Shown in pieces: positions 30,687 to 38,493 of a stretch of 47,105 bases of DNA; the first letter of the stretch is position 1; every line of letters starts with the position of its first letter. The translations under genes and the position numbers were made by a program. The notes beneath the pieces were generated by a model. The model was given only the letters and a program-made list of their open reading frames with translations, ran no database searches and was not told the origin of the DNA. The DNA is from a virus: positions 1 through 47,105 of the IMG/VR virus record IMGVR_UViG_3300025314_000035; one strand, written 5' to 3'.

Positions 30687-30835
30687 ATATTAATAACTCA
30701 ATCGAACACAATAAAAAAATTTTAGAGATTAGAGATTTTATACTTCAAAAATTTCCAAATGCAATTTTTGGTTATGAATCTGAAATAAAAGAAGATAAAA
30801 CAATTAAGAACTACATAATTATTAAAATTGAATAA
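30683..30835 (+). CDS. Hypothetical protein, 50 aa
   Basis: MNINNSIEHNKKILEIRDFILQKFPNAIFGYESEIKEDKTIKNYIIIKIE: one long helix, then two strands, a small alpha/beta fold. It overlaps the gene before it and precedes the SNF2 helicase gene by 5 bases. Not recognised. Confidence 0.55.
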   Translation: MNINNSIEHNKKILEIRDFILQKFPNAIFGYESEIKEDKTIKNYIIIKIE

Positions 30836-30840
30836 TCATC

Positions 30841-32475
30841 ATGTCAAGCAAATTACAAGAAAAATGTCCAGTTTGTAATCATACTGCAATAGAACTATCT
30901 CGAAAACAAATTGGAAATCAAATCTTAATTAATCTACAGTGCAATCATTTGTTATTTGTTGATGTTGTAGAAGACTCCAAATTAAATGATTATTCAGCTA
31001 TCACATTTGATGGTGATAATAACTGCAATCATCAATGGGGATTAGAGAAAAATCGTACAACTTGTTTAAAATGCAATGCTCATAAGTTATATGATTTTCA
31101 AGTAACTGGTGCAAGCCTAATTGAAAAATATAATGGCAGATTCGCTTTATTTGATCAGCAAGGTCTTGGAAAAACTATTCAAGCATTAGCTTATCTCAAA
31201 TTAAATTCATCAGCTATTCCTTTTCTATGGGTAACTAAAGCAGGAATTAAATACCAGCATTGCAGGGAAATTACTCGTATTTTAGGTGATAGTTATTTTC
31301 CTCAAGTTTTAAAAAAGGGAACTGATAAATTGTTTCCTGGATTTAAATCTTACTTGTCCTCATATGATTTACTTAAGAAAATTGATTTATCTGAAATAAC
31401 TTCTATTGGCATTAAATGTATTATTCTTGATGAATGCCAAGCAATAATGAATCCTTCTGCATTAAGAACTCAGGCATTAAGAACAATAGTAAAACAAGTA
31501 GATAAAATTATTCCTACTTCTGGCACACCTTGGAAAAATAGAGGCCCTGAGTTTTTTACAGTTTTGAATATGCTCGACGCGAAAATGTTTCATAATTACC
31601 AACATTTCATCAATACAGAAGTTGGTTATTATTATCAGGGTAATAAACTTGTAACTGGTGGCATAGCAAAACCAAAAGAATTTAAAGAGAAAACTCAACA
31701 TATCCTAATTCGTCGCGAACGCGAAGAAGTAATGCCAGAATTACCAATTATCAGCAGACATAAGTTTTTAGTCGAGGTACCAAAATCTGCTCGCCTTGCA
31801 TACAAAGAAGAAGAAGACAAATTAGTCCAGATATTTAATGATGCATTGTTAGAAGGAACAGAGGATTCATTTGAAACTCAGAAAGCAATGAATACAATTC
31901 TGATGCAAATGAAGCAGATTGTAGGCATTGCAAAAATTCCTTCTACAGTTGAGTTAGCACAGGATTTTCTAAGCGAGACAGATAGAAAACTTACTATTTT
32001 CGTACATCATAAAGAGTGCGCGAGATTAATAGAGAATCAATTAAAAACCTATTGCATGGAAAATTATCTTCCTTTGCCTTTGGTTTTATCATCGGCAATG
32101 TCACCAGAAGAAAGATTTACTTGCCAAGAAAAGTTTAATGGTAATAAATATCGCCTATTAATCGCAAGCACATTAGCTTCTGGTGAAGGTCTTAACTTAC
32201 AATCTTGTTCTGATTGCATAATGCACGAAAGACAATGGAACGCAAGTAACGAAGAACAAGCAGAAGGTAGATTTATTAGAATTGGTCAGACTTCTACTGC
32301 TGTAGTTGCAACATATGTTCATGGTGATGATACAATTGATACAATTCTAGATGGAATAGTTGAGAATAAAAGAATTGCATTTCAAGCATCCTGGGATAAA
32401 GAAGTAAAAGCAAGTTTTGATGAAAGTGCTGTAACAAAAGATATTATTCTAGAAATTGTTAGAAGAAGGAGATAA
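30841..32475 (+). CDS. SNF2-family DNA helicase/translocase, 544 aa
   Basis: The ATPase core follows the SF2/SNF2 pattern: Walker A QGLGKT at 107-112, motif II DECQ near 198, motif III TSGTP near 228, motif V ASTLASGEGLNLQ and motif VI QAEGRFIRIGQT near 470. The first 80 residues carry cysteine/histidine pairs (CPVC, CNHQWG, CLKC), likely zinc ribbons that bind DNA. In phages such enzymes remodel DNA for replication, repair or recombination. Length is typical of phage members. Confidence 0.88.
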   Translation: MSSKLQEKCPVCNHTAIELSRKQIGNQILINLQCNHLLFVDVVEDSKLNDYSAITFDGDNNCNHQWGLEKNRTTCLKCNAHKLYDFQVTGASLIEKYNGRFALFDQQGLGKTIQALAYLKLNSSAIPFLWVTKAGIKYQHCREITRILGDSYFPQVLKKGTDKLFPGFKSYLSSYDLLKKIDLSEITSIGIKCIILDECQAIMNPSALRTQALRTIVKQVDKIIPTSGTPWKNRGPEFFTVLNMLDAKMFHNYQHFINTEVGYYYQGNKLVTGGIAKPKEFKEKTQHILIRREREEVMPELPIISRHKFLVEVPKSARLAYKEEEDKLVQIFNDALLEGTEDSFETQKAMNTILMQMKQIVGIAKIPSTVELAQDFLSETDRKLTIFVHHKECARLIENQLKTYCMENYLPLPLVLSSAMSPEERFTCQEKFNGNKYRLLIASTLASGEGLNLQSCSDCIMHERQWNASNEEQAEGRFIRIGQTSTAVVATYVHGDDTIDTILDGIVENKRIAFQASWDKEVKASFDESAVTKDIILEIVRRRR

Positions 32476-32484
32476 TTTTTCCAA

Positions 32485-32631
32485 ATGCAAATCCAATGCC
32501 CTTCATGCAAAAACGATAACTTATCAATGATAGAAAAGTTATATGAAGTACCAGTTAAAAATTTAATTGTCAAGATTATGTTTTATTGTTCAGTTTGTAG
32601 TAAAACTTTTTCGGTGAATAAAGATGACTAA
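32485..32631 (+). CDS. Small zinc-ribbon protein, 48 aa
   Basis: MQIQCPSCKNDNL at the start and YCSVCSKTFSVN near the end form a clean two-knuckle zinc ribbon with a helix-strand insert between. Its stop overlaps the start of the next gene by 8 bases. Likely nucleic-acid binding. Confidence 0.65.
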   Translation: MQIQCPSCKNDNLSMIEKLYEVPVKNLIVKIMFYCSVCSKTFSVNKDD

Positions 32632-32785
32632 GAAAATTGAGCAACTAGAACTAAAACATTTGAAATTAGCATTTAATGAACATCTAAAAAGACTTAGCAC
32701 ATCATATACTGCTAAAGAAAAGAATGCTTATTGGTCACATTTTTATAATGAATTAAAAAAGAATTGTTCAATTATTGAGACTTAA
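32624..32785 (+). CDS. Hypothetical helical protein, 53 aa
   Basis: MTKKIEQLELKHLKLAFNEHLKRLSTSYTAKEKNAYWSHFYNELKKN: two charged helices. Starts inside the end of the zinc-ribbon gene. Function unknown. Confidence 0.55.
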   Translation: MTKKIEQLELKHLKLAFNEHLKRLSTSYTAKEKNAYWSHFYNELKKNCSIIET

Positions 32786-32787
32786 AA

Positions 32788-32994
32788 ATGTGCTACATAA
32801 AATTTCATCAATGCAAGTATTGCAATAAAGAATATGATTGTAATATTCAGACATCACTATGCCCAACTAGAAATAATGATAGAGATGCTAATATGTGTGA
32901 TGAATGTAGAGGCAAGATAGAAGATGAATTATTGCATAAGCATCCTAAAGATTTGATTTTAGATAATTTGGTTGGAAAATTCTCAGATGACTAA
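32788..32994 (+). CDS. Small zinc-binding protein, 68 aa
   Basis: Cysteines at CKYCNKEYDC and later CP plus MCDEC suggest one or two zinc knuckles. The end is an acidic helix. The stop overlaps the next gene. Possibly an RNA- or DNA-binding accessory of the replication group. Confidence 0.6.
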   Translation: MCYIKFHQCKYCNKEYDCNIQTSLCPTRNNDRDANMCDECRGKIEDELLHKHPKDLILDNLVGKFSDD

Positions 32995-33205
32995 CGTAGA
33001 AAAATACTTAGCAGAAGTTCAAATTCTGCATGAAAAGTATTTAAAAGAACTGGGTGCATTTGCAGTTATTTTTATTGAATTAGATAATAATGTCGCTGTA
33101 TATGGTAATACTTGTGCTACATGTATGGTGCTAAATTATCTTATGACTCATTCAGAACATCCTCATGCTTTAATAGAAGATCCAAGAAAGAAGTCGATTA
33201 ATTAA
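32987..33205 (+). CDS. Hypothetical protein, 72 aa
   Basis: Start at ATG 32987 ([19 protein letters not shown]), overlapping the preceding stop by 8 bases. A helix is followed by beta strands ([30 protein letters not shown]), with CATC in the middle. Not recognised; it directly precedes the nuclease gene. Confidence 0.55.
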   Translation: MTNVEKYLAEVQILHEKYLKELGAFAVIFIELDNNVAVYGNTCATCMVLNYLMTHSEHPHALIEDPRKKSIN

Positions 33206-33207
33206 TC

Positions 33208-34119
33208 ATGAGTAAGAAATTTGTAGTCTTAGATGCAACAATTTTATCTTCTTTAATGTCATGTGCAAGATACATGGATTTTAGATTCAATCAATCCTTA
33301 GTATCAAAAGAAGGTAAGTCAAATGCAATTTCTTGTGGTTCTTTAGTTCATATTATCCTTGAATGGTATAATAAAGGATTAATTGAAGGTAATTCGCGCG
33401 AAAAATCAATTCAACGCGGATTAGATGCTGGTAATGAATTTATCAATGGGCCAGCAGATAAAAATAAGTATATTCATGGTGATGATATTGACGATTTCGC
33501 CCAAAATATCCCAGAAGAATCAGATAAGAATAATATTGGTTCAAAGTTCGTATTTGAAACGATGCATGAGTATTTTGATTTTTGGCGAAATGATTCATTT
33601 ACCGTACTAGCGTCAGAAGAAGTTCGAGAAATAAAGATTTACGAAGATGATGATATTGCAATTAAATGGAAAGCTAAATTCGATTTAATCATAGATTCTC
33701 AAGCGGGTATTATGTCAGTTGACCACAAAACTATGAAGCAACGCAGAGATACTATGTCCATGAGTAATCAATTTATGGGGCATTGTATCTTACTTCACAG
33801 TAGAAATGTAATGATTAATAAGATTGGATTTCAAAAATCACTTAAGCCAGAAGAAAAGTTTACTCGAAATATTATCAGTTATACCTCAGATAGATTAGCC
33901 GAATGGCAATTTGAAACAGTTCCACATTATGCTCGAATGTTAGTTGCATATACTGAAGCAGGATACTTTCCACCAAATCATAATAACTGTGAAAACAAAT
34001 TTGGTCAATGTGAGTTTTATCGAAAAGATGTATGCAATAATGATCGTGGTATGAGAGAAGAAATGTTAAAAATCAACTTTCGCGTTGGTTCAAAATGGGA
34101 TATTTCTAACAATGATTGA
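33208..34119 (+). CDS. PD-(D/E)XK nuclease with Fe-S-like cysteines, 303 aa
   Basis: Pattern of RecB/Cas4-type nucleases: [14 protein letters not shown] at the start with a Cys, [11 protein letters not shown] (the conserved His), and the catalytic strand pair FDLIID and MSVDHKT (Asp and Asp-x-Lys). Near the end is a Cys-rich motif, [18 protein letters not shown]. Together with the first Cys this matches the four-cysteine Fe-S cluster of the Cas4/AddB group. It likely trims DNA ends for recombination with the Sak4-like protein downstream. Confidence 0.75.
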   Translation: MSKKFVVLDATILSSLMSCARYMDFRFNQSLVSKEGKSNAISCGSLVHIILEWYNKGLIEGNSREKSIQRGLDAGNEFINGPADKNKYIHGDDIDDFAQNIPEESDKNNIGSKFVFETMHEYFDFWRNDSFTVLASEEVREIKIYEDDDIAIKWKAKFDLIIDSQAGIMSVDHKTMKQRRDTMSMSNQFMGHCILLHSRNVMINKIGFQKSLKPEEKFTRNIISYTSDRLAEWQFETVPHYARMLVAYTEAGYFPPNHNNCENKFGQCEFYRKDVCNNDRGMREEMLKINFRVGSKWDISNND

Positions 34120-34513
34120 TATTGCAAAAGTTAAAATCTCAATGAGTAACTTAATTGTATCAGCTAGAAAGTTGAATGAATTAACTGACTCATTTACTAT
34201 TCAATTAAAAAATATTGAAGATTCAATAAATAACTTGAAATTAGGGGTTGAATCAGAAATTGAAATTCCTAATTTAAAATTAAAAACTAAATTTGGATAT
34301 GGTCGAATTGAAAGTAAATGGGGATTTTATATTCATGAAGATACTCAATATTGGCACTGGCTCAGCGCACCTCGATATTTAAGAATTAAAGTAATTGAAT
34401 ATATTCCACTACTTTTTGAGCAATTAGAAGAAGACGGAATTAAGTTAGTTGAGAATCTTAAGAAAGCAACACAAGTCGCGCAGGAATTTATCGACAAAAT
34501 TAATAAGAAATAA
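34112..34513 (+). CDS. Hypothetical protein, 133 aa
   Basis: Start at ATG 34112 ([16 protein letters not shown]), overlapping the nuclease stop by 8 bases. A coiled-coil-like N-terminal helix, a beta middle ([33 protein letters not shown]) and a helical end. It may work with the nuclease because of the tight overlap. Family not recognised. Confidence 0.6.
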   Translation: MIDIAKVKISMSNLIVSARKLNELTDSFTIQLKNIEDSINNLKLGVESEIEIPNLKLKTKFGYGRIESKWGFYIHEDTQYWHWLSAPRYLRIKVIEYIPLLFEQLEEDGIKLVENLKKATQVAQEFIDKINKK

Positions 34514-34515
34514 TC

Positions 34516-34776
34516 ATGAACAAGCACATCCACAAATACATCCGCATTCGCATAGGAATTAAGCGTAGGGAAGAATACAAATGTTCCCTACCCGGATGTA
34601 CTCATCATACATTTCCCGAATTAGTAGTTGGTAGGGAATCTATTTGTAATTATTGTGGTAATATTTTCTATATGAATAAGGCATCAGTTAGATTATCCAA
34701 GCCTCACTGCGGATGCTTAAGTAAGAAATCAGGTTCAGTTAAAACTATTGAAGATTTCTTGTTGGATAAATTATAA
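34516..34776 (+). CDS. Zinc-ribbon protein, 86 aa
   Basis: A basic start (MNKHIHKYIRIRIGIKRREEYKC), then CSLPGCTHH, CNYCG and HCGC pairs, giving at least one zinc ribbon. Reminiscent of DksA or transposon-type ribbons but not assigned. The stop overlaps the next start (TAATG). Confidence 0.6.
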   Translation: MNKHIHKYIRIRIGIKRREEYKCSLPGCTHHTFPELVVGRESICNYCGNIFYMNKASVRLSKPHCGCLSKKSGSVKTIEDFLLDKL

Positions 34777-34937
34777 TGACTAAAAAAGATTTAATCAAAC
34801 TTAAGAAACTTCTTGAACATATTAAAGATCCAGATGGATATGTAAAAGAAATGATTGCTGTAGTTGATAGAAATTTAGCAATTTATGAATCAATGCGTGG
34901 TCAAATGAAAGATCAATATTATCGAGATGAGCTATAA
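34776..34937 (+). CDS. Hypothetical helical protein, 53 aa
   Basis: MTKKDLIKLKKLLEHIKDPDGYVKEMIAVVDRNLAIYESMRGQ: charged helices throughout. The ATG overlaps the stop of the zinc-ribbon gene. It precedes the Sak4-like gene by two bases. Unknown function. Confidence 0.55.
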   Translation: MTKKDLIKLKKLLEHIKDPDGYVKEMIAVVDRNLAIYESMRGQMKDQYYRDEL

Positions 34938-34939
34938 AA

Positions 34940-35746
34940 ATGCCTACAATGTCAACGATTAATCATGATATTCATTTTAGTCTATTTAAAGGTGATCCAG
35001 GAACTAGAAAATCAACAGCAGCATTATCATATCCTAAACCAATTTACTTTTTCAGCTACGATAGAAAGATGAATGCATTAACTATTCCTATGCAAAAATG
35101 GAATATTAATCCAGATGAAGTGCATTATGATGATTATGAAGATTGGACTAAGGCTGCATCTAAATTAGAAGAGTTTAGATGCAGCCTTAGATATAAAACA
35201 ATTGTAATTGATTCTATTACAACATGCGCTGATGCTATGTTAAGGCAAACTCTTAAATTAAAAACTGGTAATAGAGCATCTGGTGCTGCTGCTGGTAAAT
35301 TAATTGGAGGCATAGCAGTTAATGAAATAGAAGATTTTAATGCAGAAGCAGGTGGATTAAATGAACTTATGGCATTAACAAAAGATATCCAAAAGTTTCA
35401 TAAGATTGATGTAATCCTAATTGCTCATATTATTAATCGTGATAGTAAGAAACTTGATGGCAAAGTAGAAGTATCACGAACAATTGTTACTGCTGGTAAA
35501 GCACCCGCAGCAAAAATTCCCGCGATCTGCGACGAAACATATCATTTTGGTATTGAACGCGCAGTGATTGAAGGGCAGGGTGGAGCATATATTATTCAAA
35601 CAACTAATACTGGAAGTGATTATGCTAGATCGAGTTTACCATTACCAACAGTAATACAAATTAATGATGATCCTTTGTATGAGAAATATATCCTGCCAGC
35701 AATCAATAAGTTAAAGGCTGGTCCTGTTACGAACTTAATAACATGA
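34940..35746 (+). CDS. Sak4-like RecA-type recombination ATPase, 268 aa
   Basis: Walker A GDPGTRKS at 18-25 and Walker B KTIVIDSIT near 85, followed by DVILIAHI, fit the phage AAA_24/Sak4 group. These are minimal RecA-core ATPases that anneal or exchange single strands with help from a phage single-strand-binding protein. Arg rather than Gly precedes the Walker Lys, a mild deviation. A likely SSB is encoded 475 bp downstream and a PD-(D/E)XK nuclease upstream, completing a recombination set. Confidence 0.8.
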   Translation: MPTMSTINHDIHFSLFKGDPGTRKSTAALSYPKPIYFFSYDRKMNALTIPMQKWNINPDEVHYDDYEDWTKAASKLEEFRCSLRYKTIVIDSITTCADAMLRQTLKLKTGNRASGAAAGKLIGGIAVNEIEDFNAEAGGLNELMALTKDIQKFHKIDVILIAHIINRDSKKLDGKVEVSRTIVTAGKAPAAKIPAICDETYHFGIERAVIEGQGGAYIIQTTNTGSDYARSSLPLPTVIQINDDPLYEKYILPAINKLKAGPVTNLIT

Positions 35747-35955
35747 AAATTAATATAGAATTTAGAAGTCCAACTCCAAGTCATGTTGAAATTGCTATAT
35801 TTTTAGATGGAGGATATACTGGAACTATTACAACAACTATTGGAGAAGCAGCATGTTTACATCAAATACTATCTCATGGGTGTGCTAAAAATATAGACAG
35901 TTTTAGTTCAAAAGGTTCAATTCAATATAATAAGAGGAAAAACAATGAAACCTGA
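35743..35955 (+). CDS. Hypothetical protein, 70 aa
   Basis: Overlaps the Sak4-like stop (ATGA). Beta-rich start (MKINIEFRSPTPSHVEIAIFLDGGYTGTITTTIGEA), one helix, basic end. Unrecognised; it lies inside the recombination group. Confidence 0.55.
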   Translation: MKINIEFRSPTPSHVEIAIFLDGGYTGTITTTIGEAACLHQILSHGCAKNIDSFSSKGSIQYNKRKNNET

Positions 35956-36190
35956 ATACGTAATTATGGTTGGAAATTTGTTTCTTAAGTCAGCTTATAC
36001 TTATGAAGATAGTTTTTCATTTATATCTTCACAAGAACAAGCAAAAAGATATACAGATGAAGAACTACTTAAGAAAGATATTGCAAGATTGGAACTTCAT
36101 AAGGTTCCATATGTAACAATGAAAATCAATATTATGGCAGAGATTCAGGTTATTGTACCTAATCTTGTCAAAGAAGATGCCTCCCTCTAA
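35945..36190 (+). CDS. Hypothetical protein, 81 aa
   Basis: GAGG precedes the ATG. Starts MKPEYVIMVGNLFLKSAYTYEDSFSFISSQEQAKRYTDEE, alpha/beta with a charged middle helix. Not recognised. It overlaps the preceding gene by 11 bases. Confidence 0.55.
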   Translation: MKPEYVIMVGNLFLKSAYTYEDSFSFISSQEQAKRYTDEELLKKDIARLELHKVPYVTMKINIMAEIQVIVPNLVKEDASL

Positions 36191-36220
36191 AACAACAACA
36201 AACAAAAGGAAAAACACACA

Positions 36221-36631
36221 ATGATCGTAGAATTCTCTGAGTCAGATGTTCTTGGTTCTAAGTTAGTTACTCCAGGTTGGTATGAGGTGCTAGTCGAGAG
36301 AATTGAAGATAAGGCATCCTCTGATGGAAAATCCATTAATGCATGGATTAAGGGTAAGATTGTCAAGAATGCTGATACTGGTTCAACTGATTTCCAAGGT
36401 GTTCCAACGCCTTTTAATTGGTTGATTAATTCTAAGGCAGCATTTGGACTTACTCCAATTCTACGCGCTATTGGAATTGAACCAAAACCCGGAGATAGAG
36501 CAGACGTAGAAGCAATTGCTGGTAAACGATTCGAGATGTTTATTGGCAATGGAATTAACCCTAAGAATCAACAGATGCAGAATATTCAAACGGGTCAATT
36601 CAGGCCATTGAGAGAAACAGTTAGTAGCTAA
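36221..36631 (+). CDS. Likely phage single-strand-binding protein (DUF669-like), 136 aa
   Basis: Pattern of OB-fold phage proteins that follow Sak4-like genes: VTPGWYEVLVERIEDKASSDGKSINAWIKGKIV, then TPFNWLINSKAAF and a Gly/Asn-rich loop. AAAGGA precedes the ATG. Binding of single strands would support the Sak4-like ATPase and the polymerase. No separate acidic tail is present, but the next gene encodes a highly acidic 52-aa protein. Confidence 0.6.
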   Translation: MIVEFSESDVLGSKLVTPGWYEVLVERIEDKASSDGKSINAWIKGKIVKNADTGSTDFQGVPTPFNWLINSKAAFGLTPILRAIGIEPKPGDRADVEAIAGKRFEMFIGNGINPKNQQMQNIQTGQFRPLRETVSS

Positions 36632-36730
36632 TAAGTACTGGATTCTATCTGAATATTGATGGGAATAAGATGGTAATGAGTCGCAAATCATTATGAGCAA
36701 ATCCATCCATCACTTTTTAATGAGGATAAA

Positions 36731-36889
36731 ATGTCAATTCCAGATTACTATTTTGGACCTGAAAAAGAAGTAACTGATCCAGATGATGAATTGCCAGATG
36801 ATGATGAAGATGATGAGTTATCTGAGGAAGATGAAACAGAAGAAGATTTACCAGAAAATGAAGAGGACAATGAAGAGTTAGATGATTAA
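36731..36889 (+). CDS. Extremely acidic protein, 52 aa (DNA-mimic candidate)
   Basis: 29 of 52 residues are Asp or Glu, against one Lys, so net charge is near -28. A strong GAGGA ribosome site precedes it. The N-terminus MSIPDYYFGP has aromatic residues and the rest is an acidic run. It may mimic DNA to block a host defence enzyme, or act like the acidic tail of an SSB supplied as a separate protein. No homologue recognised. Confidence 0.65.
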   Translation: MSIPDYYFGPEKEVTDPDDELPDDDEDDELSEEDETEEDLPENEEDNEELDD

Positions 36890-36940
36890 GTGAATCATCG
36901 TAATATACTCTGAGTCCATTTAGTCCATTTTCTGGTAATA

Positions 36941-37006
36941 GGGTGTGTATTGGAGCAGAAAATTTCTCACACAAAAGAGAATATACTCTGATTCTGATAC
37001 ACACCC
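36941..37006 (+). promoter_or_regulatory. Intergenic stem-loop with 10-bp perfect stem
   Basis: GGGTGTGTAT (36941-36950) pairs with ATACACACCC (36997-37006) around 46 bases. The gap from 36890 to 37028 also holds the direct repeat AATATACTCTGA (36903 and 36980). It may be an attenuator or RNA processing site before the following set of small genes. Confidence 0.5.
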
Positions 37007-37028
37007 AACTTTATAAAGGGAAATTGAT

Positions 37029-37244
37029 ATGACAGTTAAAGAGTTAATTGAGCATTTAAAAACCTTTGATGAAAATCTTGAAGTTATATATAGAGAATGT
37101 TCTGATTGGTCACAAATGAGAGCGGACTTAATTACAAAAGAGAAAGGTGTAGATAAAGATTATTATATTATGCGTTCACATAGAACTATGGTTGATAAAG
37201 ATAAGGCTACTGAGAAAGAATATGTTTGTTTTCCGGGAAATTGA
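37029..37244 (+). CDS. Conserved small phage protein, 71 aa
   Basis: MTVKELIEHLKTFDENLEVIYRECSDWSQ is a pattern found in many small phage proteins of unknown role (helix, then the strand LEVIY). AAAGGG precedes the ATG. The remainder is charged. It is followed by short genes at close spacing. Confidence 0.6.
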   Translation: MTVKELIEHLKTFDENLEVIYRECSDWSQMRADLITKEKGVDKDYYIMRSHRTMVDKDKATEKEYVCFPGN

Positions 37245-37254
37245 GGAAATTGAT

Positions 37255-37449
37255 ATGCGTACATCTATTACAAATCATACTAAGAAAGAATATATTGGTG
37301 ATGGAGTTTATATCCAACCAACAGATTTTGGAGATTATTTACTAACAACTGAGAACGGTATTGAAGTAACAAATTCTATATGGCTTGAACATAGAATGTT
37401 TGATTTACTTATTCAATATAGGGATAGAATTAATCAGGAAAATAAATAA
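37255..37449 (+). CDS. Hypothetical protein, 64 aa
   Basis: Start at ATG 37255 (MRTSITNHTKKEYIGDGVYIQPTDFGDYLLTTENG), with GAGGAAATTGAT just before it. Longer starts would overlap the previous gene. Beta-rich then helical. Resembles short phage proteins of unknown role with the D-GVYI strand. Confidence 0.6.
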   Translation: MRTSITNHTKKEYIGDGVYIQPTDFGDYLLTTENGIEVTNSIWLEHRMFDLLIQYRDRINQENK

Positions 37450-37632
37450 ATGCAAGACAAATTAGCAATTCACGCGCGAGATGGTAAAGTTTATATTAAT
37501 TTTCCCCAACCAGTTACTAATGTTGAATTTGATATTGCAACAGCATTACAAGTAGCAGAAGGATTAATTAATAGATCTAGGCAGGCATTGCAACAACAGA
37601 AACCACTTATTGTTATTCCGAAGGTTAATTAA
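37450..37632 (+). CDS. Hypothetical protein, 60 aa
   Basis: The ATG follows the previous stop directly. MQDKLAIHARDGKVYINFPQPVTNVEFDIATALQVAEGLINRSRQALQQ: a small beta hairpin and then a helix. Not recognised. Confidence 0.55.
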   Translation: MQDKLAIHARDGKVYINFPQPVTNVEFDIATALQVAEGLINRSRQALQQQKPLIVIPKVN

Positions 37633-37633
37633 A

Positions 37634-37798
37634 TTGAAATTCTATTTTAGTAATAGTTTAAGAAAAGATGAAGAACTAATGAACCGATACAATGTTTTGT
37701 TTGCTATTGCAAGAGGAAAATCACCTTGCATCAGTCATCATAAACATCCATTTTATGAGTTAATTATTTTTGATTATACGTTTGGAGTCAGATTCTAA
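37634..37798 (+). CDS. Hypothetical protein, 54 aa (start uncertain)
   Basis: TTG at 37634 with GAAGG upstream gives 54 aa; ATG 37679 would give 39 aa. Basic and aromatic, ending FYELIIFDYTFGVRF. The stop TAA overlaps the ATG of the cold-shock-like gene. Function unknown. Confidence 0.4.
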   Translation: MKFYFSNSLRKDEELMNRYNVLFAIARGKSPCISHHKHPFYELIIFDYTFGVRF

Positions 37799-38067
37799 TG
37801 AAAGAAGCAGAACTCATACCAATTGATCCAGTCAAGAGAATTAAAGGAAAGATTACAAAAGTTGACCCAACAGGATTTGGATTTATTACATCAGCAGAAC
37901 AACCATTTACTACATTCTTTTTTCATTGGTCAGCATTGATGCATAATACAAAGCATTTTACTGAATTAAAGAAGGGCGATTCAGTAATGTTTGAGCCAAT
38001 TGATTTTACTGATCCAATTACTAATGAGTATAAAGGTTGGCGTGGAATAAAAATTGAGGTGATTTGA
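37798..38067 (+). CDS. Cold-shock-domain-like protein, 89 aa
   Basis: IKGKITKVDPTGFGFITSAEQPFTTFFFHWSALM followed by LKKGDSVMFEPID is the cold shock OB-fold pattern: G-x-I, GFGFI (RNP1-like) and FFHWSAL (RNP2-like). Host CspA-type proteins bind single-stranded RNA or DNA. It may melt RNA structure during infection, which is notable given the structured RNAs of the control region. Confidence 0.75.
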   Translation: MKEAELIPIDPVKRIKGKITKVDPTGFGFITSAEQPFTTFFFHWSALMHNTKHFTELKKGDSVMFEPIDFTDPITNEYKGWRGIKIEVI

Positions 38068-38249
38068 TGAAAGTTACTGCTATTACACCACTACCAATAA
38101 AAAATTCTGTTAATATTGAATTATCAAACTATGAAGCCTCAATTCTTAAATGGTTATTTTCTAGAGTTAGAAGAGAAATGACTAATATTGCTACAGAGCA
38201 TCTTAAGTTTGTTGTAGATCTTGAACAAGAATTAATGCGAATTGTTTAA
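38064..38249 (+). CDS. Hypothetical protein, 61 aa
   Basis: Overlaps the cold-shock gene (ATGA). MMKVTAITPLPIKNSVNIELSNYEASILKWLFSRVRREMTN: strand then amphipathic helices. Unrecognised. Confidence 0.55.
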   Translation: MMKVTAITPLPIKNSVNIELSNYEASILKWLFSRVRREMTNIATEHLKFVVDLEQELMRIV

Positions 38250-38250
38250 G

Positions 38251-38493
38251 ATGACTTACAAGGAAAAATATCTTTTATCAAAATCATGGAGAATTAAAGT
38301 AAGTACTGTTTATAAATATCATAAGAAACAACATGATAAATTTGGTAAAGAATGGAAAATCAGATTTACTGCTCAATATTTTGGAATATCTCTCGCGCTT
38401 GTAAGTGAAAATTTAAAGTTAGGTAAGAATCTAGATAAGCTAGTTGGATGTAAATCGAGAAATCAGGCATTAAAACTAATCAAAGATGAATAA
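38251..38493 (+). CDS. Helix-turn-helix protein, 80 aa
   Basis: Start at ATG 38251 (MTYKEKYLLSKSWRIKVSTVYKYHKKQHDKFG), one base after the preceding stop. A likely HTH is FTAQYFGISLALVSENLKLGKNL at about residues 44-66. The last 8 bases overlap the polymerase gene. It could regulate the phage operons or recognise an origin next to the polymerase. Confidence 0.6.
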   Translation: MTYKEKYLLSKSWRIKVSTVYKYHKKQHDKFGKEWKIRFTAQYFGISLALVSENLKLGKNLDKLVGCKSRNQALKLIKDE

